From contig JAAYGE010000194.1 in the NCBI GenBank assembly GCA_012727835.1, positions 1 to 5,146 on the forward strand: a stretch of DNA of 5,146 bases, written 5' to 3'. The position numbers and the translations under genes were made by a program. How positions within the stretch are numbered: the stretch's first letter is position 1; every line of letters begins with the position of its first letter. The DNA is from Bacillota bacterium. Its GTDB lineage: Bacteria > Bacillota_H > UBA994 > UBA5500. Positions 1 through 5,146 of the stretch are shown here, in pieces. The notes under the pieces are model-generated. The model made no database searches. It was not told the origin of the DNA and was given only the letters and a program-made list of their open reading frames with translations.

Positions 1-672
1 AATATAGATTCCCTGGCCAATAGGGCCGAACTGAATGTGATCTTCGATGCCACCGGCCGGGCCGATGTTCTGGCCCGTTTAGAGGCCATTAAGCATCCTA
101 AGACCCAAGTGGTAGGTGCGGAGGCGGCGCAGATTATGATAGATATGGCCAGCAGTCGGGAGCAGGCCGGTGCGGCTTCGCCGGCTTCTATCGCCGGACG
201 CGAGGGATTAGTTAAACAGGCCACCGCCATCAGCCAACGCATCACTGAGGCCATGGAGACGCTGCAGAAAACTATGGCCGAGTTGGCCGCTTCGGGACAG
301 CAGCTTTCGGCCGCCGCTACCCAAACGGAACAGTCTTTGGGCGAGGTGGAAGAAGTCCTCGGCTTCCTGCGGCAAGTGGCCAACAAAACCCGCATGATCG
401 GGCTCAATGCGGCCATTGAAGCGGCGCGTGTGGGTGAGCAAGGGCAAGGTTTTGCAGTGGTGGCCAGCGAGGTGCGCAAGTTGGCCCAAACCAGTAATGA
501 GTCAGCAGAGAATATTAGCGTATCGTTACAGCAAACCCTAGATTCGGTAAAGGCCATTTTCGATGGCGTTGTTTCTTCGACCCAAGTGGCCGAATCCCAG
601 GCGGCGGCTACAGCCGAGATCAATTCGGCTTTACAAGAATTGGCCGAGCTTATAGAACAGCTTAGCGCTTAG
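1..672 (+). CDS. Soluble methyl-accepting chemotaxis-like transducer, 5' end cut by window
   Basis: The frame is open from base 1 to the TAG at 670-672, giving 223 visible residues. A GTG at 37 has no ribosome binding site, so the true start lies upstream of the window. The first ~50 residues, with '[17 protein letters not shown]', resemble the end of a Rossmann-like (NAD-binding type) sensory domain found in some clostridial receptors; that assignment is from memory of the pattern and is moderate. A helical, Ala/Gln/Glu-rich coiled-coil stretch follows (bases ~215-370), then the conserved MCP tip '[13 protein letters not shown]' (bases 400-438) and '[13 protein letters not shown]' (bases 448-486), which in the family contact CheA and CheW. 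About 70 residues of return helix follow and the protein ends. No membrane segment is visible, so it is probably cytoplasmic. The hairpin is short, with little room for the usual methylation helices. It is clearly MCP-type; the ligand is unknown. Confidence 0.88.
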   Translation, partial: NIDSLANRAELNVIFDATGRADVLARLEAIKHPKTQVVGAEAAQIMIDMASSREQAGAASPASIAGREGLVKQATAISQRITEAMETLQKTMAELAASGQQLSAAATQTEQSLGEVEEVLGFLRQVANKTRMIGLNAAIEAARVGEQGQGFAVVASEVRKLAQTSNESAENISVSLQQTLDSVKAIFDGVVSSTQVAESQAAATAEINSALQELAELIEQLSA

Positions 673-680
673 TGATACGG

Positions 681-719
681 GTCCCAGCCGGCAATGCCAC
701 CTGGGGCTTTCTTTTGTTT
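681..719 (+). terminator. Rho-independent terminator after the chemoreceptor gene
   Basis: GTCCCAG (681-687) pairs with CTGGGGC (701-707), allowing one T-G pair. After a small internal mismatch, GGC (690-692) pairs with GCC (696-698) around an AAT loop. A T-rich tract, TTTCTTTTGTTT, follows at 708-719. It begins 8 bases after the TAG of the receptor gene and separates it from the degV unit. Confidence 0.8.
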
Positions 720-752
720 CCTGTAAGTAAATACTAGCAGCAAAGAGGTAAC

Positions 753-780
753 ACTTCCGCAGATGATGGAAGTCTATAAA
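753..780 (+). promoter_or_regulatory. Possible degV promoter region: inverted repeat next to a TATAAA box
   Basis: TATAAA at 775-780 could be a -10 element, but no good -35 box sits 16-18 bases upstream. A perfect 6-base inverted repeat, ACTTCC (753-758) and GGAAGT (768-773) with a 9-base spacer, lies directly upstream of it and could be an operator or chance. A promoter is expected here because a terminator closes the previous gene at 719. The exact site is a guess. Confidence 0.35.
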
Positions 781-800
781 TGTAAAAGGCTTTTCAGCAT

Positions 801-808
801 AAAGGAGG
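801..808 (+). promoter_or_regulatory. Ribosome binding site that decides the degV-family start
   Basis: AAAGGAGG is a near-perfect Shine-Dalgarno sequence, 8 bases before ATG 817. It makes ATG 817 the start rather than the in-frame ATG at 763. Confidence 0.88.
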
Positions 809-816
809 AAACGCGA

Positions 817-1671
817 ATGCCTAATTTACATATAGTTACCGATTCGGCTGCTAGTTTACCACCACAAGCCATTCAAGGTTTGCCGTTGACCGTTGTGCCC
901 ATGTGGGTGCAGATGGCGGAGGATAGTTTTCGTGAGGGCATCGATATTAATAGTACCCGCCTGTATGAAATGCAGCGGCAAGGGATGCTGCCCACCACGT
1001 CACAACCGGCACCGGGCGACTTCTTGAACGTCTTTAAGCCACTGGTGGAACAGGGGAAACGAGTCATTGCCATCCTAGTGACGGCAAAGGCTAGTGGCAC
1101 CTGCGCCAGCGCCCGCATTGCGGCTGAAATGCTGCCGGAGGGGGCGGTAACCATTTTTGACAGTGCCACCACCGCCATGGGCACCGGCTTTCAGGCCTTA
1201 GCGGCAGCGGAAGCGGTGCAGAGGGGGCAAACTTTCCCCGAAATTATGAGCTTACTGGAGCAGATACGAGCTAATAACCGAGTGTATGTGGCACTGCCCA
1301 CCTTGCAACATTTGCGCCGCAGCGGCCGTGTTAGCCTGGCCCAGGCATTGTTAGGCGGTCTGTTGAATATTAAAGTAGTGCTGACAGCTACCGATGGTTT
1401 AATCGTTGTCGGCGACAAAGCGCGCAGTTGGCAAGGGGTAGTGAACAAACTGGAGTCGCTGGTAACAGAGGCGGCGGCCGAAGGACCTCTGGCTTTGGCG
1501 GTGCAACATACGGCTATTCCCGAGGAAGCACAGGAGCTTTATGACCGCCTAGCCAAGAAAGTTCCTATTAGCCGCGGTTTTATTACCGAGCTAAGTGCCA
1601 GCTTGGCTGTGCACGGGGGGCCCGGTATGTTAGGGGTGACCTTCTGTCCTGCCCATCTTTTAGAGCTATGA
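817..1671 (+). CDS. DegV family fatty-acid-binding protein (FakB-like)
   Basis: A 284-residue protein, the usual DegV length. Proteins of this family bind a fatty acid and, in FakB members, present it to the kinase FakA for phosphorylation and entry into phospholipid synthesis; they are cytosolic. Visible family marks are 'HIVTDSAASLP' at residues 5-15, 'TTSQPAPGDF' at 60-69 (Ser62 is at the head-group position), 'SGTCASA' at 93-99, 'DSATTAMGTG' at 115-124, 'LPTLQHLRRSGRVS' at 160-173, and 'HGGPGMLG' near the C-terminus with the conserved His266. I chose ATG 817 because AAAGGAGG at 801-808 lies 8 bases upstream and the protein then begins MPNLHIVTDSA, as the family does. An in-frame ATG at 763 would add 18 unrelated residues and lacks such a site. 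The frame ends in TGA. No fakA partner is visible, and the lipid bound cannot be told from sequence. Confidence 0.93.
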   Translation: MPNLHIVTDSAASLPPQAIQGLPLTVVPMWVQMAEDSFREGIDINSTRLYEMQRQGMLPTTSQPAPGDFLNVFKPLVEQGKRVIAILVTAKASGTCASARIAAEMLPEGAVTIFDSATTAMGTGFQALAAAEAVQRGQTFPEIMSLLEQIRANNRVYVALPTLQHLRRSGRVSLAQALLGGLLNIKVVLTATDGLIVVGDKARSWQGVVNKLESLVTEAAAEGPLALAVQHTAIPEEAQELYDRLAKKVPISRGFITELSASLAVHGGPGMLGVTFCPAHLLEL

Positions 1672-1738
1672 TAAACTGAGGCTAAGGCAAGGGCTATTAC
1701 TGCGCGCTGCCAATGGGGATTAAGCAGGGGGAGAGGGC

Positions 1739-2200
1739 ATGGATAGCCTGTTTGATTTAGTCTCGCGGGAAATAACTGTTCTGATGATAGCCATGTTGCC
1801 GGCGGTAGAGTTGCGGGGAGCAGTACCGGTGGGAGTGGCGTTAGGTATGCCTTTAATTGAAGCCTTTATCCTCAGTTATGTGGGGAGCCTATTGCCGGCC
1901 CTGCCGCTCATCTATTTGATTAGGCCCATAGTCACCTGGGCGAAAGGGTCCACCCGTTGGCGGCGTTTTGGTAGCTGGTTAGAACGGCGTTCGCTGCGTA
2001 AGGCGCGGAGAGTGCGTAACTATCAAGCTATCGGCTTGTTTCTATTCGTAGCCATCCCTATTCCCGGCACCGGAGTTTGGACCGGTTCCATGATCGCCGG
2101 CCTACTCGGCTTCCCCGTCCGCACCGCCCTCAAGGCCATCGCCGCCGGCAATCTGGTGGCCGGCCTGATCGTAACCTTCCTAACCCACCAGCTGGGTTAA
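1739..2200 (+). CDS. Small integral membrane protein, putative small multidrug export family (COG2426-like)
   Basis: A 153-residue hydrophobic protein. Family marks are 'ELRGAVPVG' at residues 24-32 and 'PIPGTGVWTG' at 107-116, which I recognise from the 'putative small multi-drug export protein' family (PF06695 from memory). Despite the name, the transported substrate is not established. Hydrophobic segments run at about 12-36, 39-66, 97-123 and 130-149. Between the second and third is a strongly basic loop (73-93, rich in Arg and Lys), probably cytoplasmic by the positive-inside rule. The ATG follows a purine-rich site, AGGGGGAG (1726-1733), 5 bases upstream. The gene starts 67 bases after the degV-family stop with no terminator between, so the two are probably cotranscribed. 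The last ~40 codons prefer C-ending codons more than the first part. The family call is good; the function is unknown. Confidence 0.85.
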   Translation: MDSLFDLVSREITVLMIAMLPAVELRGAVPVGVALGMPLIEAFILSYVGSLLPALPLIYLIRPIVTWAKGSTRWRRFGSWLERRSLRKARRVRNYQAIGLFLFVAIPIPGTGVWTGSMIAGLLGFPVRTALKAIAAGNLVAGLIVTFLTHQLG

Positions 2201-2229
2201 AAGTCCAGTTTTTGCGTCCTAGTTTCTGT

Positions 2230-2258
2230 TTGACACGCTAGGAAATTGCCTTTATTAT
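2230..2258 (+). promoter_or_regulatory. Sigma-A type promoter for metK
   Basis: A perfect -35 box TTGACA (2230-2235), a 17-base spacer, and TATTAT (2253-2258) as the -10. Transcription should start near 2265, giving a leader of about 30 bases before GTG 2295. That is too short for a SAM riboswitch. The ATG at 2259 abuts the -10 box and would not be in the transcript. CCTAG (2218-2222) and CTAGG (2238-2242) form an inverted repeat around the -35 box and might be an operator. Confidence 0.85.
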
Positions 2259-2281
2259 ATGGTGGACAAGTTTTGTGACTT

Positions 2282-2288
2282 AGGGGGG
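2282..2288 (+). promoter_or_regulatory. Ribosome binding site that decides the metK start
   Basis: AGGGGGG ends 6 bases before GTG 2295. Together with the promoter position it rules out the upstream in-frame ATG at 2259. Confidence 0.75.
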
Positions 2289-2294
2289 TTGCAA

Positions 2295-3290
2295 GTGCGA
2301 AAAGGTCGTTATATTTTCACTTCAGAATCAGTCACCGCCGGGCATCCGGACAAAGTGGCCGATCAAATTTCGGACACCATATTGGATGCTATTCTTACCC
2401 TAGACCCATTGGCCCGCGTAGCCTGCGAAACGACGGTTACTACCGGCATGGTCTTGGTGGTCGGTGAAATAAGTACCCATTGCTACGTGGATATACCACG
2501 GCTGGTGCGCGAAACAATCAAAGACATTGGTTATACGCGAGCCAAGTATGGCTTTGACGGCGATACTTGTGCTGTGCTAACCTCCATCGATGAGCAATCC
2601 CCTGATATCGCCATGGGAGTAGACGATGCTTGGGAATCCCGCGTAGAGGGCGTACAAGATGCGGCTGCTACTATTGGAGCCGGCGATCAGGGAATGATGT
2701 TCGGTTTTGCGTGCAACGAGACAGAGGAGTATATGCCGCTGACTACCGTTTTGGCCCATAAACTGGCCAAGCGGTTAGATGACGTGCGGCGCTCTCGGGT
2801 TATTCCCTATCTGCGCCCCGATGGCAAGACGCAGGTATCTGTTGAATATGATGGCTATACACCGGTGCGGGTGGATACAGTGGTCGTTTCGGCCCAACAC
2901 AAGCCGTCCATTGATTTGGATACCATCCGAGCCGACATTATTGAGCATGTTATTAAGCCGGTTATTCCAGCCCATTTGCTGGATGAAAATACCCGCTTTC
3001 TTGTTAACCCCACGGGTCGCTTTGTAATTGGCGGACCCCAGGGTGATGCGGGCCTTACCGGCCGCAAGATTATAGTGGACACCTATGGAGGTGCAGCTCG
3101 CCATGGTGGCGGTGCCTTCTCTGGGAAGGACCCGACCAAGGTGGACCGCTCCGCCGCTTACGCTGCCCGCTATGTGGCCAAGAATGTGGTGGCCGCCGGC
3201 TTGGCCGACCGCTGCGAGTTACAGCTGGCCTATGCCATCGGTGTGGCCGAACCCGTCAGCATCATGGTCGATACCTTTGGTACCGGCTAA
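2295..3290 (+). CDS. metK: S-adenosylmethionine synthetase (methionine adenosyltransferase), main part, stopped early by in-frame TAA
   Basis: MetK makes S-adenosylmethionine from methionine and ATP in the cytosol; it is normally essential as the source of the main methyl donor. Starting at GTG 2295 the protein begins [20 protein letters not shown], as family members do. ATP and metal site residues are all present: 'GHPDK' at 16-20, '[10 protein letters not shown]' at 128-137, 'DGKTQV' at 176-181, 'GDAGLTGRK' at 250-258 and '[19 protein letters not shown]' at 271-289. The frame ends at 331 residues, while the family has about 385-400. The TAA (3288-3290) stands where relatives have Lys in 'FGTGK', and the missing C-terminal part continues in the same frame directly after it. 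One base change, AAA to TAA, would explain it. Without its last ~60 residues the enzyme is unlikely to fold normally. It could be a recent pseudogene, a readthrough or reinitiation case, or a sequence error. The gene has its own promoter. Confidence 0.93.
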   Translation: MRKGRYIFTSESVTAGHPDKVADQISDTILDAILTLDPLARVACETTVTTGMVLVVGEISTHCYVDIPRLVRETIKDIGYTRAKYGFDGDTCAVLTSIDEQSPDIAMGVDDAWESRVEGVQDAAATIGAGDQGMMFGFACNETEEYMPLTTVLAHKLAKRLDDVRRSRVIPYLRPDGKTQVSVEYDGYTPVRVDTVVVSAQHKPSIDLDTIRADIIEHVIKPVIPAHLLDENTRFLVNPTGRFVIGGPQGDAGLTGRKIIVDTYGGAARHGGGAFSGKDPTKVDRSAAYAARYVAKNVVAAGLADRCELQLAYAIGVAEPVSIMVDTFGTG

Positions 3291-3476
3291 GTGAGCGATG
3301 AGCAGATTGTGGAGTTAATAAAGGCCAATTTTGATCTACGGCCGGCAGCTATTATCGAGCATTTGGATCTGCGGCGCCCCATTTATCGCCAAGTGGCTGC
3401 CTACGGCCATTTCGGTCGCAGCGACTTGGATCTACCCTGGGAACGCTTAGACAAGTTGGACCAGCTGCGGGTATAG
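3291..3476 (+). CDS. metK: C-terminal part of S-adenosylmethionine synthetase, separated from the main part by the TAA
   Basis: A GTG at 3291 directly follows the metK TAA in the same frame and opens 61 codons to a TAG at 3474-3476. The product contains '[20 protein letters not shown]' and '[16 protein letters not shown]', the conserved MetK C-terminus. With one Lys restored at the TAA the whole protein would be 393 residues, a normal length. No Shine-Dalgarno site precedes the GTG (the upstream bases are CTTTGGTACCGGCTAA), so separate translation would depend on reinitiation after termination. In an intact gene this GTG is an ordinary Val codon of 'GKVSDEQ'. The fragment shows no further stop or frameshift, so any break is recent, tolerated or an artefact. 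Confidence 0.85.
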   Translation: MSDEQIVELIKANFDLRPAAIIEHLDLRRPIYRQVAAYGHFGRSDLDLPWERLDKLDQLRV

Positions 3477-3498
3477 CGCTCAAATCGAATAGATAGTC

Positions 3499-3527
3499 AA
3501 AAGGTGGGTAAATTCCCACCTTTTTCT
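3499..3527 (+). terminator. Rho-independent terminator after metK
   Basis: AAAAGGTGGG (3499-3508) pairs perfectly with CCCACCTTTT (3515-3524) around the 6-base loop TAAATT, and a T-rich run continues to about 3528. It begins 22 bases after the second metK stop (3476), not after the early TAA, so the transcription unit was built for the full-length gene. Confidence 0.92.
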
Positions 3528-3572
3528 TATTCTATAAAGCAGGATAGCTGAGAAGGAGCCCGAAGAAACAAT

Positions 3573-3592
3573 AGGAGGATTTTGGCTGGAGG
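3573..3592 (+). promoter_or_regulatory. Two Shine-Dalgarno-like sites before degS
   Basis: AGGAGG (3573-3578) and GGAGG (3588-3592) lie 10 bases apart. The second is 6 bases from 3599, where a start codon in the degS frame would fit, but the triplet there is GTT. The first is 7 bases before a CTG at 3586 in another frame, which stops after 8 codons. No good promoter is visible between the metK terminator and here; TATAAA at 3533-3538 lacks a -35 box. Confidence 0.55.
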
Positions 3593-3598
3593 TGCTTA

Positions 3599-4738
3599 GT
3601 TATCTTCTTTAAGAAGTTAGATGAAATAATTAATAGAATTGCCGATGTCATCGATCAGAGCAAGACCGAAATTTTCGAGATTGCCGAGATGGCCAGAGCC
3701 GAATATGCTCGAGTGGAGTCCCAATTACTGGAGGTCAGAAAGGCCACCGAGCAAGTTATACGTCAGGTGGATGCGAAAGAGCGGCAGTTTAGACAAGCTC
3801 GTGTACACCTCATGGAGGTGAGCCGGGCCTTCCGTAGCCACTCGGAGACGGCTATTAGGCATGCCTATGAAGACGCTCAGGTCGCCCAGCTGGAGCTATT
3901 TGTTTTAAAGGAGCGGGAAGCCCAATTGCGGGCCCAGCGGGATGAGCTGGAGCGTTCTTTACGGAACCTGCAGGCCACCGTGGAGCGGGCCGATAGGTTA
4001 GCCACCCAAGTGGGTGTGGCCATGCAATATTTACGCGATAGCCTGCATGATTTGGATGGCCAGCTGGACGGTATCCAGCAACGGCAGCAGCTGGGTGTGC
4101 GCGTAATTAAAGCCCAAGAGGAAGAAAGGCGCCGTGTAGCCCGTGACATCCATGATGGGCCGGCTCAAACTCTAGCCAGTGTGGTGCTGCGGGCCGAGAT
4201 TTGCGAGAAGCTACTGGATGCGGATACCGAACAGGTGCGGCAAGAACTACGTAACCTGAAGGATCTGGTGCGGGCTAGTCTGCAGGATATACGTAAGATC
4301 ATCTATGATTTGCGGCCCATGGCCCTCGACGATTTAGGCTTGGTGCCGACCTTACGTCGCTTTGTCATGGAGTTCAATAAGCGTTCTACCACCAACGTGG
4401 AGTTTGTTGTCATCGGCTACGAAAAGCGTCTGCCAGCCCATGTGGAAGTCGGCGTATTTCGCATCGTTCAAGAGGCCCTCAATAATATCAGTCAGCATGC
4501 TCATGCCCAAAATGCTATAGTTAAAGTGGAGTTCGAAACGAAAGCTCTAGGGGTCCTAATTAAAGACGATGGCTGCGGTTTTGACGTGACCGAAACGCTC
4601 CACCGGGAAGGTGACCATTTTGGTTTGTTGAGCATGCGTGAGCGGGCCGAATTGCTACAAGGGACTTGGCAAATTAGTTCAGCTAGTGGTCAGGGGACGA
4701 GAATTCTTGTAAGGGTCCCCATCAAGGAGGCGGATTAG
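3599..4738 (+). CDS. degS: DegS-like cytoplasmic sensor histidine kinase; start codon uncertain
   Basis: This protein should phosphorylate itself on a His and pass the phosphate to the DegU-like regulator encoded next. From the N-terminus: a DegS-type sensor region without membrane segments, long and coiled-coil (about the first 165 residues, e.g. 'KKLDEIINRIADVIDQSK'); a HisKA_3 motif 'RDIHDGPAQ' with the phospho-acceptor His (codon 4151-4153); an N box 'FRIVQEALNNISQHAHA'; a G1 box 'DDGCGF'; 'HFGLLSMRERA'; and 'GQGT' of the ATP-binding domain. The first in-frame ATG is 3689, but it has no ribosome binding site, and DegS-like sequence continues upstream in frame to about 3599. GGAGG at 3588-3592 would suit a start at 3599, where the triplet is GTT rather than GTG. 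From 3599 the length is 379 residues; from 3689 it is 349. No ATG, GTG, TTG or CTG lies in frame between them. The stop is 2 bases before degU, so the pair is an operon. Confidence 0.88.
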   Translation, partial: VIFFKKLDEIINRIADVIDQSKTEIFEIAEMARAEYARVESQLLEVRKATEQVIRQVDAKERQFRQARVHLMEVSRAFRSHSETAIRHAYEDAQVAQLELFVLKEREAQLRAQRDELERSLRNLQATVERADRLATQVGVAMQYLRDSLHDLDGQLDGIQQRQQLGVRVIKAQEEERRRVARDIHDGPAQTLASVVLRAEICEKLLDADTEQVRQELRNLKDLVRASLQDIRKIIYDLRPMALDDLGLVPTLRRFVMEFNKRSTTNVEFVVIGYEKRLPAHVEVGVFRIVQEALNNISQHAHAQNAIVKVEFETKALGVLIKDDGCGFDVTETLHREGDHFGLLSMRERAELLQGTWQISSASGQGTRILVRVPIKEAD

Positions 4739-4740
4739 TC

Positions 4741-5146
4741 ATGTGCATCGACATACTGATAGTGGACGACCATAAGTTATTTCGCAAAGGATTGCGTCGC
4801 ATCTTAGAGCTGGAGCCCGACTTCCGTATTGTGGGCGAAGCCGGCAATTCGGTGGAAGCCATGTCGGCCTTAAACGAAGTTCACCCCGATGTCATCCTGA
4901 TGGATATCAATATGCCGGGGGGCAGCGGTATTGAGGCCACGCGGCTCATAAAGGCCCGTTATCCAGAAGTCAATATCCTGGTATTAGCTATTCATGACGA
5001 TACGGAATACTTGTTTGAAGTGGTGCGGGCGGGAGCCTCCGGTTATCTGCTCAAAGATGTGGAACCCCTGCGCTTATGTGAGGCAATTCGCACCGTTGCC
5101 GGCGGTGGTTCGGTGGTCAACCCCGGTTTGGGAGACAAACTTATGA
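4741..5146 (+). CDS. degU: DegU-like NarL/FixJ-family response regulator, 3' end cut by window
   Basis: ATG 4741 follows AAGGAGG (4724-4730, inside the end of degS) by 10 bases, and 135 residues are visible before the window ends. They form a receiver domain: the acidic pair Asp9-Asp10 ('LIVDDHKLFRKGL'), the phospho-acceptor Asp55 ('ILMDINMPGGSG'), and Lys105 ('GASGYLLKD'). The likely C-terminal LuxR-type helix-turn-helix lies beyond the window. 'HDDTEYLFEVVRAGASGYLL' closely follows the DegU pattern. In Bacillus subtilis DegU controls exoenzymes, competence and motility; targets here are not visible. The position that normally holds a switch Thr/Ser (residue 83 in 'VLAIHDD') is Ala. Its partner is the kinase encoded just upstream, probably through translational coupling. 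Confidence 0.92.
   Translation, partial: MCIDILIVDDHKLFRKGLRRILELEPDFRIVGEAGNSVEAMSALNEVHPDVILMDINMPGGSGIEATRLIKARYPEVNILVLAIHDDTEYLFEVVRAGASGYLLKDVEPLRLCEAIRTVAGGGSVVNPGLGDKLM

Noticed and set aside
208..489. Minus-strand open frame inside the chemoreceptor gene
   Set aside because: It is opposite a clearly conserved MCP frame, is His/Leu/Arg-rich as such shadows are, and has no ribosome binding site. The same applies to the other minus-strand frames and to the overlapping frames inside degV, metK and degS.
763..816. ATG 763 as the degV-family start
   Set aside because: It lacks a good ribosome binding site and overlaps the putative promoter; ATG 817 has AAAGGAGG 8 bases upstream and matches the family N-terminus.
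1672..1738. Terminator or promoter between the degV-family and membrane protein genes
   Set aside because: No stem followed by a T-run and no paired -35/-10 boxes could be found in these 67 bases.
2259..2294. ATG 2259 as the metK start
   Set aside because: It abuts the -10 box, upstream of the likely transcription start, and has no ribosome binding site; the extra 12 residues do not resemble MetK.
2201..2294. SAM riboswitch upstream of metK
   Set aside because: The predicted leader is about 30 bases and no S-box-like helices or terminator-antiterminator pair are visible.
3288..3290. Selenocysteine, pyrrolysine or a changed genetic code at the metK stop
   Set aside because: Selenocysteine uses TGA and pyrrolysine TAG, not TAA. 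The gene ending at 2200 appears to use TAA as a normal stop, although that is a single example.
3582..3599. A 5-codon leader peptide starting at TTG 3582 before degS
   Set aside because: The spacing from AGGAGG is only 3 bases and the peptide has no meaningful content; nothing suggests attenuation.

Overview
The window looks like a chromosomal segment of a Gram-positive, Firmicutes/Clostridia-type anaerobe, perhaps near the Peptococcaceae or Moorella-like lineages. The reasons are strong AGGAGG-type ribosome binding sites, GTG starts, moderately GC-rich codon use, a DegV-family fatty-acid-binding protein, and a cytoplasmic DegS-type kinase followed by a DegU-type regulator. This placement is inference from protein resemblance; no rRNA or marker set is present. 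Every gene reads left to right on the + strand.

Layout: (1) 1-672, the 3' part of a soluble chemoreceptor-like protein (a Rossmann-like tail, then a short MCP signalling hairpin), closed by a terminator at 681-719. (2) 817-1671, a DegV/FakB-like fatty-acid-binding protein. (3) 1739-2200, a small membrane protein of the 'small multidrug export' family. (4) A clear sigma-A promoter at 2230-2258, then metK (S-adenosylmethionine synthetase) from 2295. Its reading frame is cut by a TAA at 3288-3290, exactly where the family has the Lys of FGTGK, and the remaining 61 codons follow intact in the same frame to 3476. (5) A terminator at 3499-3527. (6) degS-degU: a DegS-like sensor kinase (coding from about 3599, to 4738) and, two bases later, a DegU-like response regulator that runs off the window end.

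The genes form at least three transcription units: the receptor; degV with the membrane protein (metK then has its own promoter); and degSU after the metK terminator. DegS and DegU should form one phosphorelay. DegV lies next to degSU in Bacillus subtilis too, so the neighbourhood is partly conserved. I see no mobile element, CRISPR array or RNA gene. The points worth a second look are base-level oddities in otherwise conserved genes: the in-frame stop in metK, the lack of any standard start codon for degS at its expected position, and Ala in place of the usual switch Thr/Ser in the DegU receiver. The first two could be real biology or sequence errors; reads over 3288 and 3599-3601 would decide.
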